Source: Parabacteroides sp. An277 (GTDB lineage Bacteria; Bacteroidota; Bacteroidia; Bacteroidales; Tannerellaceae). Taken from it: DNA of 61,791 nucleotides. This document shows positions 8,067 through 18,980 of the stretch, piece by piece. Position 1 is the stretch's first letter. Every line of letters starts with the position of its first letter. Made by a program: the position numbers and the translations under genes. Location of the stretch: the NCBI RefSeq assembly GCF_002159645.1, contig NZ_NFJB01000023.1, positions 1-61,791 of the forward strand, read 5' to 3'. The notes beneath the pieces are model-generated. The model did not search any database and was not told the DNA's origin. It worked only from the letters and a program-made list of their open reading frames with translations.

Positions 8067-9846
8067 TTCCCATCTTTTGCATCAAGAAGCAGGCATTCAT
8101 ATTTTGGGCGATGCCTTCGCGCAAGCGATACGAAAAAGTGAGTTCGTCGTCGTGGATGTCTGCTTCAAAGCAGTAATTCTTGATTTGCTGTGGAAATTCC
8201 TTCTCCAATTCTCCTAATACCAAATCGTGTGTAGCGATGATGCCGCACGTTTCGTATGCAACCAACTGCTTCATCAGGGCCATCGAACCTTTCTGTTTAT
8301 CCAGTGAGTTGGTGCCTTTCAATATCTCGTCTAAGATAATAAATAACTTCTCGCCTTGCTGCAGGCGGTCGATTATCATTTTTAATCGTTTTAATTCGGC
8401 AAAGAAATAGGACTCGTTGGATGTCAACGAATCAGACGTGCGTAGACTTGTCACCAGATGGGCGGGATAGAGCGTCAGTTCCTGGGCGCAAACGGGCAAT
8501 CCCATGCATGCCAAGAGATAATTCACGCCTATTGTCCGCAGATACGTGCTCTTACCTGCCATATTCGCTCCCGTAATAATCAAAAACCAGGGATGATGCG
8601 GAATCGTCACATCGTTTCGCACGCATACTTTCCGGTCCAACAAGGGATGTCCTAAGGACTTGCCTCGCATCTGGAAATATGTCTCGGTAAAGGTGGGATA
8701 AATGTAATCGGGATGCGTAAACGCGAAATGTCCGGCCGAGCAGAAGGCGTCCATCTCGCCTAAGGCTTCCATCCATCGCCCGATATCCTCTCGATGTCGT
8801 GTCTTCCAAGCCTCCAAGGCTAAGGCGTGACGCATATCCCGGAGAAACAAGACGTTCAGAATGACGCCGGCTAAACTAAACCGTTGGTTCAAGGCTCCAA
8901 TGTGCCGCGAAAGGGTGCGCAACGAGGCTGAAGCTTGCCGTCCGTTTCGCTTCCATTGGGCTTGCGTCCGTTGCAAGGATTCTGCTTGGAAAGGAGTTTC
9001 TTCCAGGCACTTTAGTAGTTCGGCATGGGTGGCAAGGGATTGTTCCAGCTTGTCTACGGAGGCATAGAGCCGGTTCACTTCTCCTGCTTTTGCATAGGCG
9101 ATGACAAGCGAGACTATCAGATAGGGACCTATCCATATTTCGGGAATAGAACCCATCCCGTTTCCGACGATAAGCAAAAGCCAACCCACAGGCACGACCC
9201 AAAAGAAGAGTTTCCACGCACAACTGCCTAATGCCGAGGGTTCCTGTACGAGCTGTTTCATTCCGGATGTGTCTGCCATCGCGGCCGATTTCATCCGCCC
9301 CAAGGCATAGAAGTGGAAAAACAGGTCGGGACGGGTTGCCAATTCCCGTATAGCCTCTTGCCGTTGTTGAATGATAGCTGGCACGTCCAGAGGCTTTTTA
9401 AACCACCGGGCCAGTTGTTTTCGTCCCTCGTAAGTGACCGTCCGATTCACCAGTTGGAAGAGCGACTTCGGACCGAAAACATCCAAATCCAACGTAAAGG
9501 AATGGTCTGCATTTCGCTCCTCGTCTGCCCCGTCGAAGGCACTGTAATCTCCCGCTAATCCTTGCAGTTCCTGCTCGGCCAACGTGCGTTTCACCTCCGT
9601 ATAGCTTCGTTTATAAAACAGCTTATCGTGTCGCATCATCAAATAAATGAAAGGAATCGCACATAGCAGGAGAATCCCCGTCCATACTTTCCATCCGGCA
9701 TTCCAACCCAGGTATACACCTATGGCTGCCATGACGACCAGAACCAATCGTATGGTTCCAACTATCCAAATTTGATGACTCAATTGGGCTATCTCCTGTT
9801 CCCACTCCTTACACTTTGTCTGATAATAACTTTGTATATCTTCCAT
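8047..9846 (-). CDS. Membrane-associated MutS-like ATPase
   Basis: A 599-residue protein with the MutS C-terminal ATPase domain: Walker A TGANMAGKSTYLRT, Walker B FIILDEILKGTNS and the MutS H-loop IATHDLVL. It lacks the mismatch-reading domain I. Two hydrophobic pairs (about 30-75 and 210-250) suggest membrane attachment, so this is neither MutS1 nor MutS2. Such proteins are widespread in Bacteroidetes with unknown function. The ATG at 9846 is chosen because codons further upstream lie in heptamer repeat DNA. Confidence 0.88.
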   Translation of the reverse strand: MEDIQSYYQTKCKEWEQEIAQLSHQIWIVGTIRLVLVVMAAIGVYLGWNAGWKVWTGILLLCAIPFIYLMMRHDKLFYKRSYTEVKRTLAEQELQGLAGDYSAFDGADEERNADHSFTLDLDVFGPKSLFQLVNRTVTYEGRKQLARWFKKPLDVPAIIQQRQEAIRELATRPDLFFHFYALGRMKSAAMADTSGMKQLVQEPSALGSCAWKLFFWVVPVGWLLLIVGNGMGSIPEIWIGPYLIVSLVIAYAKAGEVNRLYASVDKLEQSLATHAELLKCLEETPFQAESLQRTQAQWKRNGRQASASLRTLSRHIGALNQRFSLAGVILNVLFLRDMRHALALEAWKTRHREDIGRWMEALGEMDAFCSAGHFAFTHPDYIYPTFTETYFQMRGKSLGHPLLDRKVCVRNDVTIPHHPWFLIITGANMAGKSTYLRTIGVNYLLACMGLPVCAQELTLYPAHLVTSLRTSDSLTSNESYFFAELKRLKMIIDRLQQGEKLFIILDEILKGTNSLDKQKGSMALMKQLVAYETCGIIATHDLVLGELEKEFPQQIKNYCFEADIHDDELTFSYRLREGIAQNMNACFLMQKMGITVSRT

Positions 9847-9852
9847 TTTTAT

Positions 9853-9957
9853 CAATGAACCATTAACAATGGACAATTGATAATTGACAATGGACAATCC
9901 GCCCCTACGAGCATATTAATTATCAATTGTCAATTCTCAATTGTCAATTATTCATTA
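9853..9957. repeat. Heptamer repeats in inverted halves
   Basis: Left half (about 9864-9898): tandem 7-mers of the form CAATGGA/CAATTGA/TAATTGA. Right half (about 9921-9955): their complements (TCAATTG, TCAATTC, TCAATTA). A short GC-rich centre (9899-9911) separates them. The whole could fold as a long hairpin. It fills the gap between the DUF6261 stop and the MutS-like start, and the right half overlaps the last bases of the DUF6261 gene. It looks like a MITE-type or slippage-made repeat. Confidence 0.85.
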
Positions 9958-11034
9958 CCATAACGTGATGGGTTCTGGATATTCCACTACCAGCGGACTG
10001 CCGCCATCGTAGGTTTCGATGCGGACTTTATATTGTCCTTCTGTCAAGTCCGGGACCATCGTAAATTCGCAACTGGTCTCTGTGACGTTGGTGATGGTCG
10101 CGGCTTTAATCCATTCGATGTAATCCTGATCATTGACAAGCCCGATAACGTGTTCCAACGTACCATCCGCACCTTTCAGGGTAAATCCTTTATAGTTTAC
10201 GCCGGTTTGCTCGCCCCGTTCGATGCGGTTCGGATTTTCCGGGTCGCCTCCCTCCTTCTGGTAGACCGCGGTGATTTCGGGCGTTTCGGGTTCGGGAGTC
10301 GGTTCGTCTTCCTCGCCTGGTGTCTTACTGCCCGACGTCTGGCCTAACACTTGTTGTTTGTAGCGTTGGATAATAGCATTTTGATTGTCAATGAAAGCCG
10401 CATAATCTGCTTCCCCTTCAATCAGCACGTATGCATTAATTACTTGGATTAATTCCCGATAAGCCTCGTCTACCTTTTCGCGGGTTTGTTTCGTAAGACC
10501 CACTTGACGTGATGCATTTTCTTTATCCCGTTCGACAATCAAGGTGTTTACCCTTTCATTGGCTTCTGCCAATTCTTCCACTACGGAAGTCAGGTTCAAT
10601 GTAGCTACTTGCTCGGCGAATTTACCCGTCAAATCGGCCGTAAAATTGCGCAACAAACCGGTTTCCTTATCCAATTGCATTTTCGGGTCAATGCGATAAT
10701 CTTTAATATGCTGCGCCAATATTTTAGCGGCTTCAGCCAGATTCGCTACAGGCAAACTTACCATGGCTTTCACCGTGTTCCGGTAACTACGGTAAGCCTC
10801 GTCGCGAACCCTGTCTGCTTCTGCAATTTGGTCGCTAATCAGACTCTTTTGGGAAATGACCAGCACCGCGTCCTCATTACCAATAGCGGCCTCGTAAGGC
10901 GTGATAAACTTCGTACACTTCGTCGATATATGGCTATCCTTTTTCACATTGGCCAGCGTATTGCTGTGATACATGTAATGGGCGCCATTATCCATTCCTG
11001 CTGTCCGGATTTCTATGATTTGTTTCTTATTCAT
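9955..11034 (-). CDS. DUF6261 protein with C-terminal Ig-like domain
   Basis: A 359-residue protein with no signal peptide or membrane segment. Residues 1-230 are helical and resemble the DUF6261 family (four-helix style, with NLAEAAKILAQHIKDYRIDPK). A charged linker (about 237-255, EEDEPTPEPETPE) leads to a C-terminal beta domain (260-359) like those of DUF4469 proteins, with TSCEFTMVPDLTEGQYKVRIETY. Function unknown. The stop lies inside the right half of the heptamer repeat. No clear -7 box was seen upstream, and array A lies about 100 bp ahead of the start. Confidence 0.75.
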   Translation of the reverse strand: MNKKQIIEIRTAGMDNGAHYMYHSNTLANVKKDSHISTKCTKFITPYEAAIGNEDAVLVISQKSLISDQIAEADRVRDEAYRSYRNTVKAMVSLPVANLAEAAKILAQHIKDYRIDPKMQLDKETGLLRNFTADLTGKFAEQVATLNLTSVVEELAEANERVNTLIVERDKENASRQVGLTKQTREKVDEAYRELIQVINAYVLIEGEADYAAFIDNQNAIIQRYKQQVLGQTSGSKTPGEEDEPTPEPETPEITAVYQKEGGDPENPNRIERGEQTGVNYKGFTLKGADGTLEHVIGLVNDQDYIEWIKAATITNVTETSCEFTMVPDLTEGQYKVRIETYDGGSPLVVEYPEPITLW

Positions 11035-11128
11035 ACCGTTATTTTTTTGTTTGACGCGAAGTTAGGCATATTTTTCTGTACATCCAACAAAAAGAGAAAA
11101 ATAATTGAAATATTTTTTCGTTTCGGTT

Positions 11129-11283
11129 GGGGAACAAGCTGGAGACGCCGTCTCTTGTCACTTTCCGAACGGAAACAAGCCGGAGACGCCGTCTCTTGCC
11201 CTTTCCCGAATGGAAACAAGCTGGAGACGCCGTCTCTTGCCCTTTCCCGAGCGGAAACAAGCCAGAGACGCTGTCTCTTGCCT
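11129..11283. repeat. Phased dyad array A (41 bp x 4)
   Basis: Four units with an exact 41-bp period. GAGACGCCGTCTC (13-bp palindrome around a central C) sits at 11142, 11183, 11224 and, with one change, 11265. Between them lies a second dyad, TTTCCGAACGGAAA (11162-11175 and degenerate later copies). Dyad centres alternate at 11148, 11168.5 and 11189, every 20.5 bp. The array lies in the divergent gap between the DUF6261 and ATP synthase genes. It is non-coding: 41 is not a multiple of three. Confidence 0.93.
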
Positions 11284-11622
11284 CTCGATGCGCTTTGACA
11301 CGCAAGATGCGTTGCTTCTTTTCACAAGCCCTATGCGCGTCTTCTTCCTGACAAAAAAACAATTTACCCCTGCCCCGTTTTTCGCCTTCAAACAGCTTTA
11401 ACATAGCAAAACAGTTGGCCGTCTATTGCCTATACAAGAGGTTACAAAAGGGTTATCCATTTCTGTGTCCGAAGGTTAAAATCGGGGTATTCATCTAACA
11501 AATTGGTACGAATCACACATAAATTGGTTTTTTTCGTCAGAAATAAAACCGAAAGGAAACCTTAACGGAGCACAAAAAGACAAAAAAAATAACCCAAACG
11601 AATATTGTGTCTCAATCTTTCG
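11284..11622. other. Long upstream region of the ATP synthase operon, no gene seen
   Basis: AT-rich non-coding DNA between array A and the atpD promoter region. No open frame with family resemblance and no strong hairpin was seen. It may hold regulatory sites for the ATP synthase operon. Confidence 0.5.
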
Positions 11623-13179
<1,557 letters not shown>

Positions 13180-13187
13180 TAAACGAT

Positions 13188-13448
13188 ATGGAACTGAAGA
13201 TTATAACTCCAGAAAAGGTCTTATACGAAGGAAAAGCCGAAGTGGTTACTTTCCCTGGATTGGACGGTTCGTTCGACGTATTGCCCCATCACGCTCCGTT
13301 GATATCGGCGCTACAAAAGGGAGTTATTCGGTATCGTGTAGAAGGAACAGAAAATGAACAACCGGTAGGCAGCGGGTTTGTAAAAGTAGAGAACGACATC
13401 CTCTCTGTCTGCATCGAAGAATCACCGGAAGGAGGCAAGCAACCATGA
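13188..13448 (+). CDS. atpC: F1Fo ATP synthase epsilon subunit (short form)
   Basis: An 86-residue central-stalk subunit. It has only the N-terminal beta-sandwich (LKIITPEKVLYEGKAEVVTFPGLDGSFDVLPHHAPLI) and lacks the two-helix C-terminal domain that can latch F1 in other bacteria, so ATPase inhibition by epsilon is not expected. It starts 8 bp after atpD and overlaps the next gene by 4 bp (ATGA). Confidence 0.95.
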   Translation: MELKIITPEKVLYEGKAEVVTFPGLDGSFDVLPHHAPLISALQKGVIRYRVEGTENEQPVGSGFVKVENDILSVCIEESPEGGKQP

Positions 13449-13873
13449 GTGGCAGATTAAGAATGAAACTCTTTGGTTTGATTACATTCGTGAATGTAGT
13501 CTTGGGTGTCAGCCTCGGCGGACTGCTCTACACGATTTGGCCGGAACACTACTTTACGTGGTTTCCTTCCATACCGTTGTTCTATTGGTTGACGGCATTG
13601 GCGATGGTCGCTTTCTTGGATAGCGTAAAGCGCCATAAAAGAGACATGTCTATTACCGTATTTATGGTAGTGCGTATGTGCCGGTTCGTTTTGGCTTGTG
13701 CATTCTTATGGATGTACGCTGCGTGGGTAGGAGAAAAACTGAAAGCCTTTGGGTTTACCTTGATGCTCTTCTATTTCATCTACCTCGCGATGGAAACCTA
13801 TACGAATTACTTGTACGAGAAGAAACGACTGAAACGTCTAAAAGAAGAAAAAAATGGACAAAGCAAGAAATAA
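13445..13873 (+). CDS. Four-helix membrane protein in the ATP synthase operon
   Basis: A 142-residue protein with four hydrophobic segments (about 9-29, 40-60, 78-100, 103-122) and a basic C-terminal tail. Its place between atpC and atpB is where AtpI or AtpZ-like assembly factors sit in other operons. Sequence similarity to E. coli AtpI is not evident, so that role is inferred from position only. It overlaps atpC by 4 bp and atpB by 20 bp, suggesting coupled translation. Confidence 0.8.
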   Translation: MSGRLRMKLFGLITFVNVVLGVSLGGLLYTIWPEHYFTWFPSIPLFYWLTALAMVAFLDSVKRHKRDMSITVFMVVRMCRFVLACAFLWMYAAWVGEKLKAFGFTLMLFYFIYLAMETYTNYLYEKKRLKRLKEEKNGQSKK

Positions 13874-14900
13874 CTGTTGGAAATGGATCGCGATGCTCTG
13901 CCTTTTGTTGGTTGGATTCCAAACAAAAGCAGAAGAGGCCATCAATGTGCAGGAAATTGTATTCTCGCATATCCAAGATTCATACACTTGGCATATTACG
14001 GATTGGAACGAGCATGAAATCGCTATCCCGCTGCCGATTATCGTGAAAGGTGAGGAAAGCGGATGGCATTGTTTCTCATCCGCCCGATTGCACAAAGGAG
14101 CAACGTATGAGAACTTCTCATTGGCGCAAGAGGGTGAATATGCCGGAAAAGTGGTCGAAACGCTGGCTTCAGGCGAGGTTGTCCGTCCGATAGACATTTC
14201 CATTACGAAAAACGTATGCGGATTGTTATTGGCTTGTTGCCTCTTATTAATAAGTATATTGAAGACCGCACATTGGTACAAAAAGCATCCCGGCGAGGCT
14301 CCAGGCGGCTTTGTGGGCATGATGGAAGCGGTTGTCAATTATATTGAAGAGGACGTCATCCGGAAAAGCATCGGAGAACGGGATTATAAACCCTTTTCTT
14401 CCTATTTGCTGACCGTATTCTTCTTCATCCTTATTAATAACTTGCTGGGTATTATTCCTATCTTCCCGGGAGGAGCAAATGTGACGGGAAACATCGCCGT
14501 CACCATGGTATTGGCTGTTTGTACCTTCCTGGCCGTCAATCTGTTCGGAACGAAGGCTTATTGGAAAGATATATTCTGGCCTAACACGCCTATCTTCCTG
14601 AAATTGCCGATACCCATTATGCCTTTTGTAGAATTCTTCGGGATATTTACCAAACCGTTCGCCCTGATGATTCGTTTGTTTGCCAATATCATGGCAGGCC
14701 ACACTATCATCTTGGCATTGACCTGTTTGATTTTCATCACCGTATCGATGGGCATCTGGGTAAATATGGGAATGACGCTCGTATCCATTGCGTTCTGTAT
14801 TTTTATGAACTGCTTGGAGTTGTTCGTCGCTTGCTTGCAAGCATACATTTTCACGCTTTTGTCGGCCAGCTATATCGGTTTGGCAAAAGTAAGGGAATAA
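13854..14900 (+). CDS. atpB: Fo ATP synthase subunit a
   Basis: A 348-residue stator subunit that forms the proton half-channels. It is longer than E. coli subunit a (271 residues) because of an N-terminal extension: a signal-like segment (about 8-25), then about 95 residues likely outside the membrane before the first core helix. The essential arginine lies in the helix MIRLFANIMAGHTIIL. The start inside the preceding gene implies re-initiation. Confidence 0.96.
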   Translation: MDKARNNCWKWIAMLCLLLVGFQTKAEEAINVQEIVFSHIQDSYTWHITDWNEHEIAIPLPIIVKGEESGWHCFSSARLHKGATYENFSLAQEGEYAGKVVETLASGEVVRPIDISITKNVCGLLLACCLLLISILKTAHWYKKHPGEAPGGFVGMMEAVVNYIEEDVIRKSIGERDYKPFSSYLLTVFFFILINNLLGIIPIFPGGANVTGNIAVTMVLAVCTFLAVNLFGTKAYWKDIFWPNTPIFLKLPIPIMPFVEFFGIFTKPFALMIRLFANIMAGHTIILALTCLIFITVSMGIWVNMGMTLVSIAFCIFMNCLELFVACLQAYIFTLLSASYIGLAKVRE

Positions 14901-14904
14901 ATCG

Positions 14905-14926
14905 CGAAAAGACAGGCCTCTTTTCG
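14905..14926 (+). promoter_or_regulatory. Stem-loop in the atpB-atpE spacer
   Basis: CGAAAAGA (14905-14912) pairs perfectly with TCTTTTCG (14919-14926) around a 6-nt loop, just after the atpB stop. No T-run follows at once, so it is more likely an mRNA-processing or stability element that raises atpE (c subunit) relative to atpB than a terminator. The 99-bp spacer is unusually long for this operon. Confidence 0.6.
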
Positions 14927-14981
14927 TTCATTTAAGCCTAATAATAGAAGCAATTATAGTTACGAAATAAAAAGGTTATAA

Positions 14982-15251
<270 letters not shown>

Positions 15252-15267
15252 ACCAAAATAACAGAAT

Positions 15268-15768
15268 ATGTCATTACTAACACCGGATTCGGGACTTCTG
15301 TTTTGGATGATTCTCTCATTCGGTATCGTTCTTGTCATTCTGTCAAAATATGGTTTTCCGGTCATTGTCAAAGCTATTGAAGACCGGAAAGCCTATATTG
15401 AAGGTTCGCTGGAGACGGCTCGTAAAGCCAACGAGCAATTGGCCAACATCCAGAAAGAAGGAGAACGGATTTTAGCCGAGGCGAAAGAAAAGCAAAATGC
15501 GATTCTGAAGCAGGCTATGGCTGAAAAAGAGAACATTATCGAAGAAGCACGAGAGAAAGCTGCGGCCACGGCTAATTTGCAGCTGCAAGAAGCCACCCGC
15601 CGCATCCGAGAAGAAAAGGAAAAGGCGATTCGCGAAGTGCGTGCCGAAATCACCGATTTATCCATTGCCATTGCCGAGAAAGTAATGGAAGATAAGATTG
15701 GAAAAGATAAGAGCCAAGAGGCTATTATCAATCGGTTGCTCGATGAAATGTCTTTCAATAAATCATAA
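15268..15768 (+). CDS. atpF: Fo ATP synthase subunit b
   Basis: A 166-residue peripheral-stalk subunit. One N-terminal membrane helix (about 8-28, LLFWMILSFGIVLVILSKY) is followed by a long charged helix rich in E/K/A (about 40-150) that would dimerise and reach F1. Separated from atpE by 16 bp and from atpH by 6 bp. Confidence 0.96.
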   Translation: MSLLTPDSGLLFWMILSFGIVLVILSKYGFPVIVKAIEDRKAYIEGSLETARKANEQLANIQKEGERILAEAKEKQNAILKQAMAEKENIIEEAREKAAATANLQLQEATRRIREEKEKAIREVRAEITDLSIAIAEKVMEDKIGKDKSQEAIINRLLDEMSFNKS

Positions 15769-15774
15769 ACGAGT

Positions 15775-16317
15775 ATGGATTTAGGAACCATTTCATCGCG
15801 ATATGCACGGGCTTTGTTCTCGCTGGCGAAAGAAAAAGGGCAAGAAAACGCGGTATATGAAGACATAAAAATGCTAAATACCAGTTTCACACTTGCCCCG
15901 GCTCTTAAAACCGCGCTATGCAATCCGATTGTGCCGACCGAAAAGAAAGAAAAATTACTGATAGATGCAGGCGGAAGGGAAACAAGTGAACTTTACAAAC
16001 GTTTCATCCGGCTGATTCTGAATCATAGACGGGAAAGTTGCTTGCTATTTATCACGTACATTTATATTCATCTTTATCGGACAGACAAGCGAATTACACG
16101 CATCATCTTCAGTAGCGCGGCGCCCGTAAGTGAAAAGACGGAAAAGCATCTGATTGAGAAACTTCAACAAGAGACCGGTAATATTATCGAATTCTCTGGA
16201 GAAGTAAAACCAGAATTAATTGGCGGTTTCCGTTTGCGAATGGGGAATTATCGCTTAGATGCCAGCTATGCCGGCCGATTAAGAGACATCCGCGAACGGT
16301 TATTGCAAAGTAAATAA
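15775..16317 (+). CDS. atpH: F1Fo ATP synthase delta subunit
   Basis: A 180-residue stator subunit that joins F1 to subunit b. The N-terminal helical domain begins [18 protein letters not shown], the usual opening, and the C-terminal strand region has [32 protein letters not shown], typical of the family ([10 protein letters not shown]). Position in the operon agrees. Confidence 0.95.
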   Translation: MDLGTISSRYARALFSLAKEKGQENAVYEDIKMLNTSFTLAPALKTALCNPIVPTEKKEKLLIDAGGRETSELYKRFIRLILNHRRESCLLFITYIYIHLYRTDKRITRIIFSSAAPVSEKTEKHLIEKLQQETGNIIEFSGEVKPELIGGFRLRMGNYRLDASYAGRLRDIRERLLQSK

Positions 16318-16327
16318 AATTGAGAAT

Positions 16328-17911
16328 ATGACAGACCAAATAAAAATTAGCGAAGTCTCCGAGATTCTTCGCAAAGAACTGGAAGGTATCCAAAACAGCA
16401 TCAAGCTGGAAGAAGTGGGTACAGTACTCCAAGTAAGTGATGGCGTAGTGCGTATCTATGGATTAGACAATGCGGAAGCCAATGAATTGCTCCGTTTTGA
16501 TAATGGGATGGAAGCCATCGTCATGAACTTGGAGGAGGACAATGTCGGTGCTGTCCTATTAGGTCCGACTGACCAAATCAAAGAGGGCGATACCGTAAAA
16601 CGCACAGGACGCATCGCTTCTATCAATGTAAGCGAAAACATGGTAGGTCGTGTAATCGACCCGTTGGGAAATCCCCTCGATGGAAAGGGTGAAATCACAG
16701 GCGAAACTTGCCAAATGCCTTTGGAACGAAAAGCTCCTGGCGTTATTTATCGTCAACCTGTAAATGAGCCCTTGCAAACAGGTATAAAAGCAATTGATGC
16801 CATGATTCCGATCGGACGTGGCCAGCGCGAATTAATCATCGGCGACCGTCAGACGGGAAAGACAGCGATTGCAGTAGATACCATTATCAACCAACGTTCG
16901 GCTTATGAAGCAGGAAAACCTGTATATTGTATCTATGTAGCAATTGGACAGAAAGGTTCTACGATTGCCAGCTTGGTCAATACCTTGCAGGAAAAGGGAG
17001 CCATGGATTATACAATTGTGGTAAGTGCTACAGCTTCCGACCCGGCTGCCATGCAATATTTTGCTCCATTTGCCGGCGCGGCCATTGGAGAATATTTCCG
17101 AGACAGCGGACGCCATGCTTTGGTAGTGTACGACGACCTTTCCAAACAGGCCGTGGCGTATCGTGAAGTATCGTTGATTCTTCGTCGTCCTTCCGGGCGT
17201 GAAGCTTATCCGGGAGATATCTTCTATCTGCATTCCCGCTTGTTGGAACGCGCCGCCAAAATCATCGACCAGCAAGAAGTAGCTGAACAAATGAACGACC
17301 TGCCCGACAGCATGAAGGGGAAAGTAAAAGGTGGCGGTTCGCTTACGGCGCTTCCCATCATTGAAACACAGGCAGGCGACGTTTCGGCCTATATTCCCAC
17401 CAACGTGATTTCCATTACCGATGGCCAGATTTTCTTGGAAACAAGCTTGTTCAACCAAGGAAACCGTCCGGCAATCAACGTCGGCATTTCGGTATCTCGT
17501 GTAGGTGGTAATGCGCAGTTAAAGGCAATGAAAAAGGTAGCCGGAACATTAAAGATAGACCAAGCCCAATTCCGCGAACTGGAATCGTTTACGAAGTTTG
17601 GAGGCGAAATGGATCCGGTAACCGCTTTCACTATCGATAAAGGGCAAAAGAATACACGCCTGTTGATACAACCTCAATACAGCCCGATGCCCGTCGAGAA
17701 GCAAATTGCGATTCTCTATTGCGGAACGAATGGATTGTTGAAGGATGTACCGCTCGGCAAAGTACACGAGTTCGAGAAAATGTTCCTCGAATCTTTATCG
17801 ACTTCCCATCAGGCGGATGTGTTAGACGTGCTCAAGAAAGGTGTTATTAATAGCGACGTGACGCATATCTTGGAAGATACAGCGAAACAAATTGCGGCCT
17901 CCTTTAAATAA
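16328..17911 (+). CDS. atpA: F1Fo ATP synthase alpha subunit
   Basis: A 527-residue non-catalytic nucleotide-binding subunit of F1. Walker [10 protein letters not shown] (about 172-180), the alpha signature [13 protein letters not shown] and the motif [33 protein letters not shown] are present. It lies 10 bp after atpH and 9 bp before atpG. Confidence 0.98.
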   Translation: MTDQIKISEVSEILRKELEGIQNSIKLEEVGTVLQVSDGVVRIYGLDNAEANELLRFDNGMEAIVMNLEEDNVGAVLLGPTDQIKEGDTVKRTGRIASINVSENMVGRVIDPLGNPLDGKGEITGETCQMPLERKAPGVIYRQPVNEPLQTGIKAIDAMIPIGRGQRELIIGDRQTGKTAIAVDTIINQRSAYEAGKPVYCIYVAIGQKGSTIASLVNTLQEKGAMDYTIVVSATASDPAAMQYFAPFAGAAIGEYFRDSGRHALVVYDDLSKQAVAYREVSLILRRPSGREAYPGDIFYLHSRLLERAAKIIDQQEVAEQMNDLPDSMKGKVKGGGSLTALPIIETQAGDVSAYIPTNVISITDGQIFLETSLFNQGNRPAINVGISVSRVGGNAQLKAMKKVAGTLKIDQAQFRELESFTKFGGEMDPVTAFTIDKGQKNTRLLIQPQYSPMPVEKQIAILYCGTNGLLKDVPLGKVHEFEKMFLESLSTSHQADVLDVLKKGVINSDVTHILEDTAKQIAASFK

Positions 17912-17920
17912 TACACGAAT

Positions 17921-18781
17921 ATGGCTTCATTAAAAGAAATAAAAAATCGGATTTCCTCCATCACCAGTACGCAGAAAATCACGGCGGCGATGAAGATGGT
18001 GGCGTCAGCCAAACTGCATCATACGCAAACGGCGACCGAACGTACGCTGGCTTATTCCGAACAATTGGCAGGTATCTTACAAAGCCTGTTGGCGGCCGAG
18101 GCGGACATGACGTCGCCCTATACGGAAAGCCGCAAAGTCCGAAATGTAGCCATGGTGGTATGTTCTTCTAACACGGGGTTGTGCGGTAGTTTCAATTCGA
18201 ATGTGTGGAAAGAGACGGAAAAGTTGATAGAAGCGTATAAGGAGCAACAATTGCACATCGTGTTTTATCCGGTAGGCAAAAAGATTGCAAAAGAGTTAAG
18301 CAAAGCGGGATATACTTACGAAGAAATGTTTGTTTCGCTTGCCGAACACCTTTCTTATGAAGCAGCTACCCAGCTATCCGCCCGCCTGCAAGAAGACTTT
18401 TTGCAGGGGAAAGTGGATCGCGTCGAGCTTTTGTATCATCATTATAAGAATATGGTGCAACAGATTTTGACGCACAAACAGTATCTTCCGCTTTCCATCG
18501 AGGCGAAACCGCTTACAACGGGATATACGCCAGATTACATTTTGGAACCATCTGCTGCGGCTTTGCAAGCCTTGTTGTATCCGAAGATGTTGAACTTACA
18601 AATCTACACCACGTTGCTCGACACGACAACCGCCGAACATGCCGCCCGCATGATGGCCATGCAAACGGCCAACGACAACGCGAACGAATTGCTCCAAGAC
18701 TTGACACTGCTCTACAACAAGACACGTCAACAGGCCATTACCAACGAATTGCTGGATATCATGGGCGGAGCCGAACGATAA
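17921..18781 (+). CDS. atpG: F1 ATP synthase gamma subunit
   Basis: A 286-residue rotor shaft. The N-terminal coiled-coil helix MASLKEIKNRISSITSTQKIT and the C-terminal helix AARMMAMQTANDNANELLQDLTLLYNKTRQQAITNELLDIMGGAE are the two conserved ends. Last gene of the operon, followed by a terminator at 18801-18846. Confidence 0.97.
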   Translation: MASLKEIKNRISSITSTQKITAAMKMVASAKLHHTQTATERTLAYSEQLAGILQSLLAAEADMTSPYTESRKVRNVAMVVCSSNTGLCGSFNSNVWKETEKLIEAYKEQQLHIVFYPVGKKIAKELSKAGYTYEEMFVSLAEHLSYEAATQLSARLQEDFLQGKVDRVELLYHHYKNMVQQILTHKQYLPLSIEAKPLTTGYTPDYILEPSAAALQALLYPKMLNLQIYTTLLDTTTAEHAARMMAMQTANDNANELLQDLTLLYNKTRQQAITNELLDIMGGAER

Positions 18782-18800
18782 TCTCGTTTATTTCCTCCAT

Positions 18801-18846
18801 AAAACCAACGACTTTCCTTTTGGATATTCGTTGGTTTTCTTTTTAT
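18801..18846 (+). terminator. Terminator of the ATP synthase operon
   Basis: AAAACCAACGA (18801-18811) pairs perfectly with TCGTTGGTTTT (18828-18838), followed by CTTTTTAT. It ends the nine-gene operon 20 bp after atpG. Confidence 0.88.
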
Positions 18847-18980
18847 ATCTCCCTCACTCTATTCTCAATTGCCCCACTTTGGTTCATAAACCTCGCTCTT
18901 TAGTACAAAAACAGCTTTTTGATATAAAAAAGCACGGGTAATATTCGTTTCTTTGCAAAAACATTAAAAACAAGATTTGT

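Noticed and set aside
8047-9846. Calling the MutS-like protein MutS or MutS2
   Set aside because: No mismatch-recognition domain and no Smr domain; membrane segments are present instead.
10609-11298. 229-codon plus-strand frame
   Set aside because: Antisense to the DUF6261 gene and then running through array A; no recognisable protein features.
11105-11404. Open frames of 60-120 codons on both strands across array A
   Set aside because: They arise because the 41-bp repeat is free of stops in several frames; all frames give similar repetitive, family-less peptides and there is no promoter or start context.
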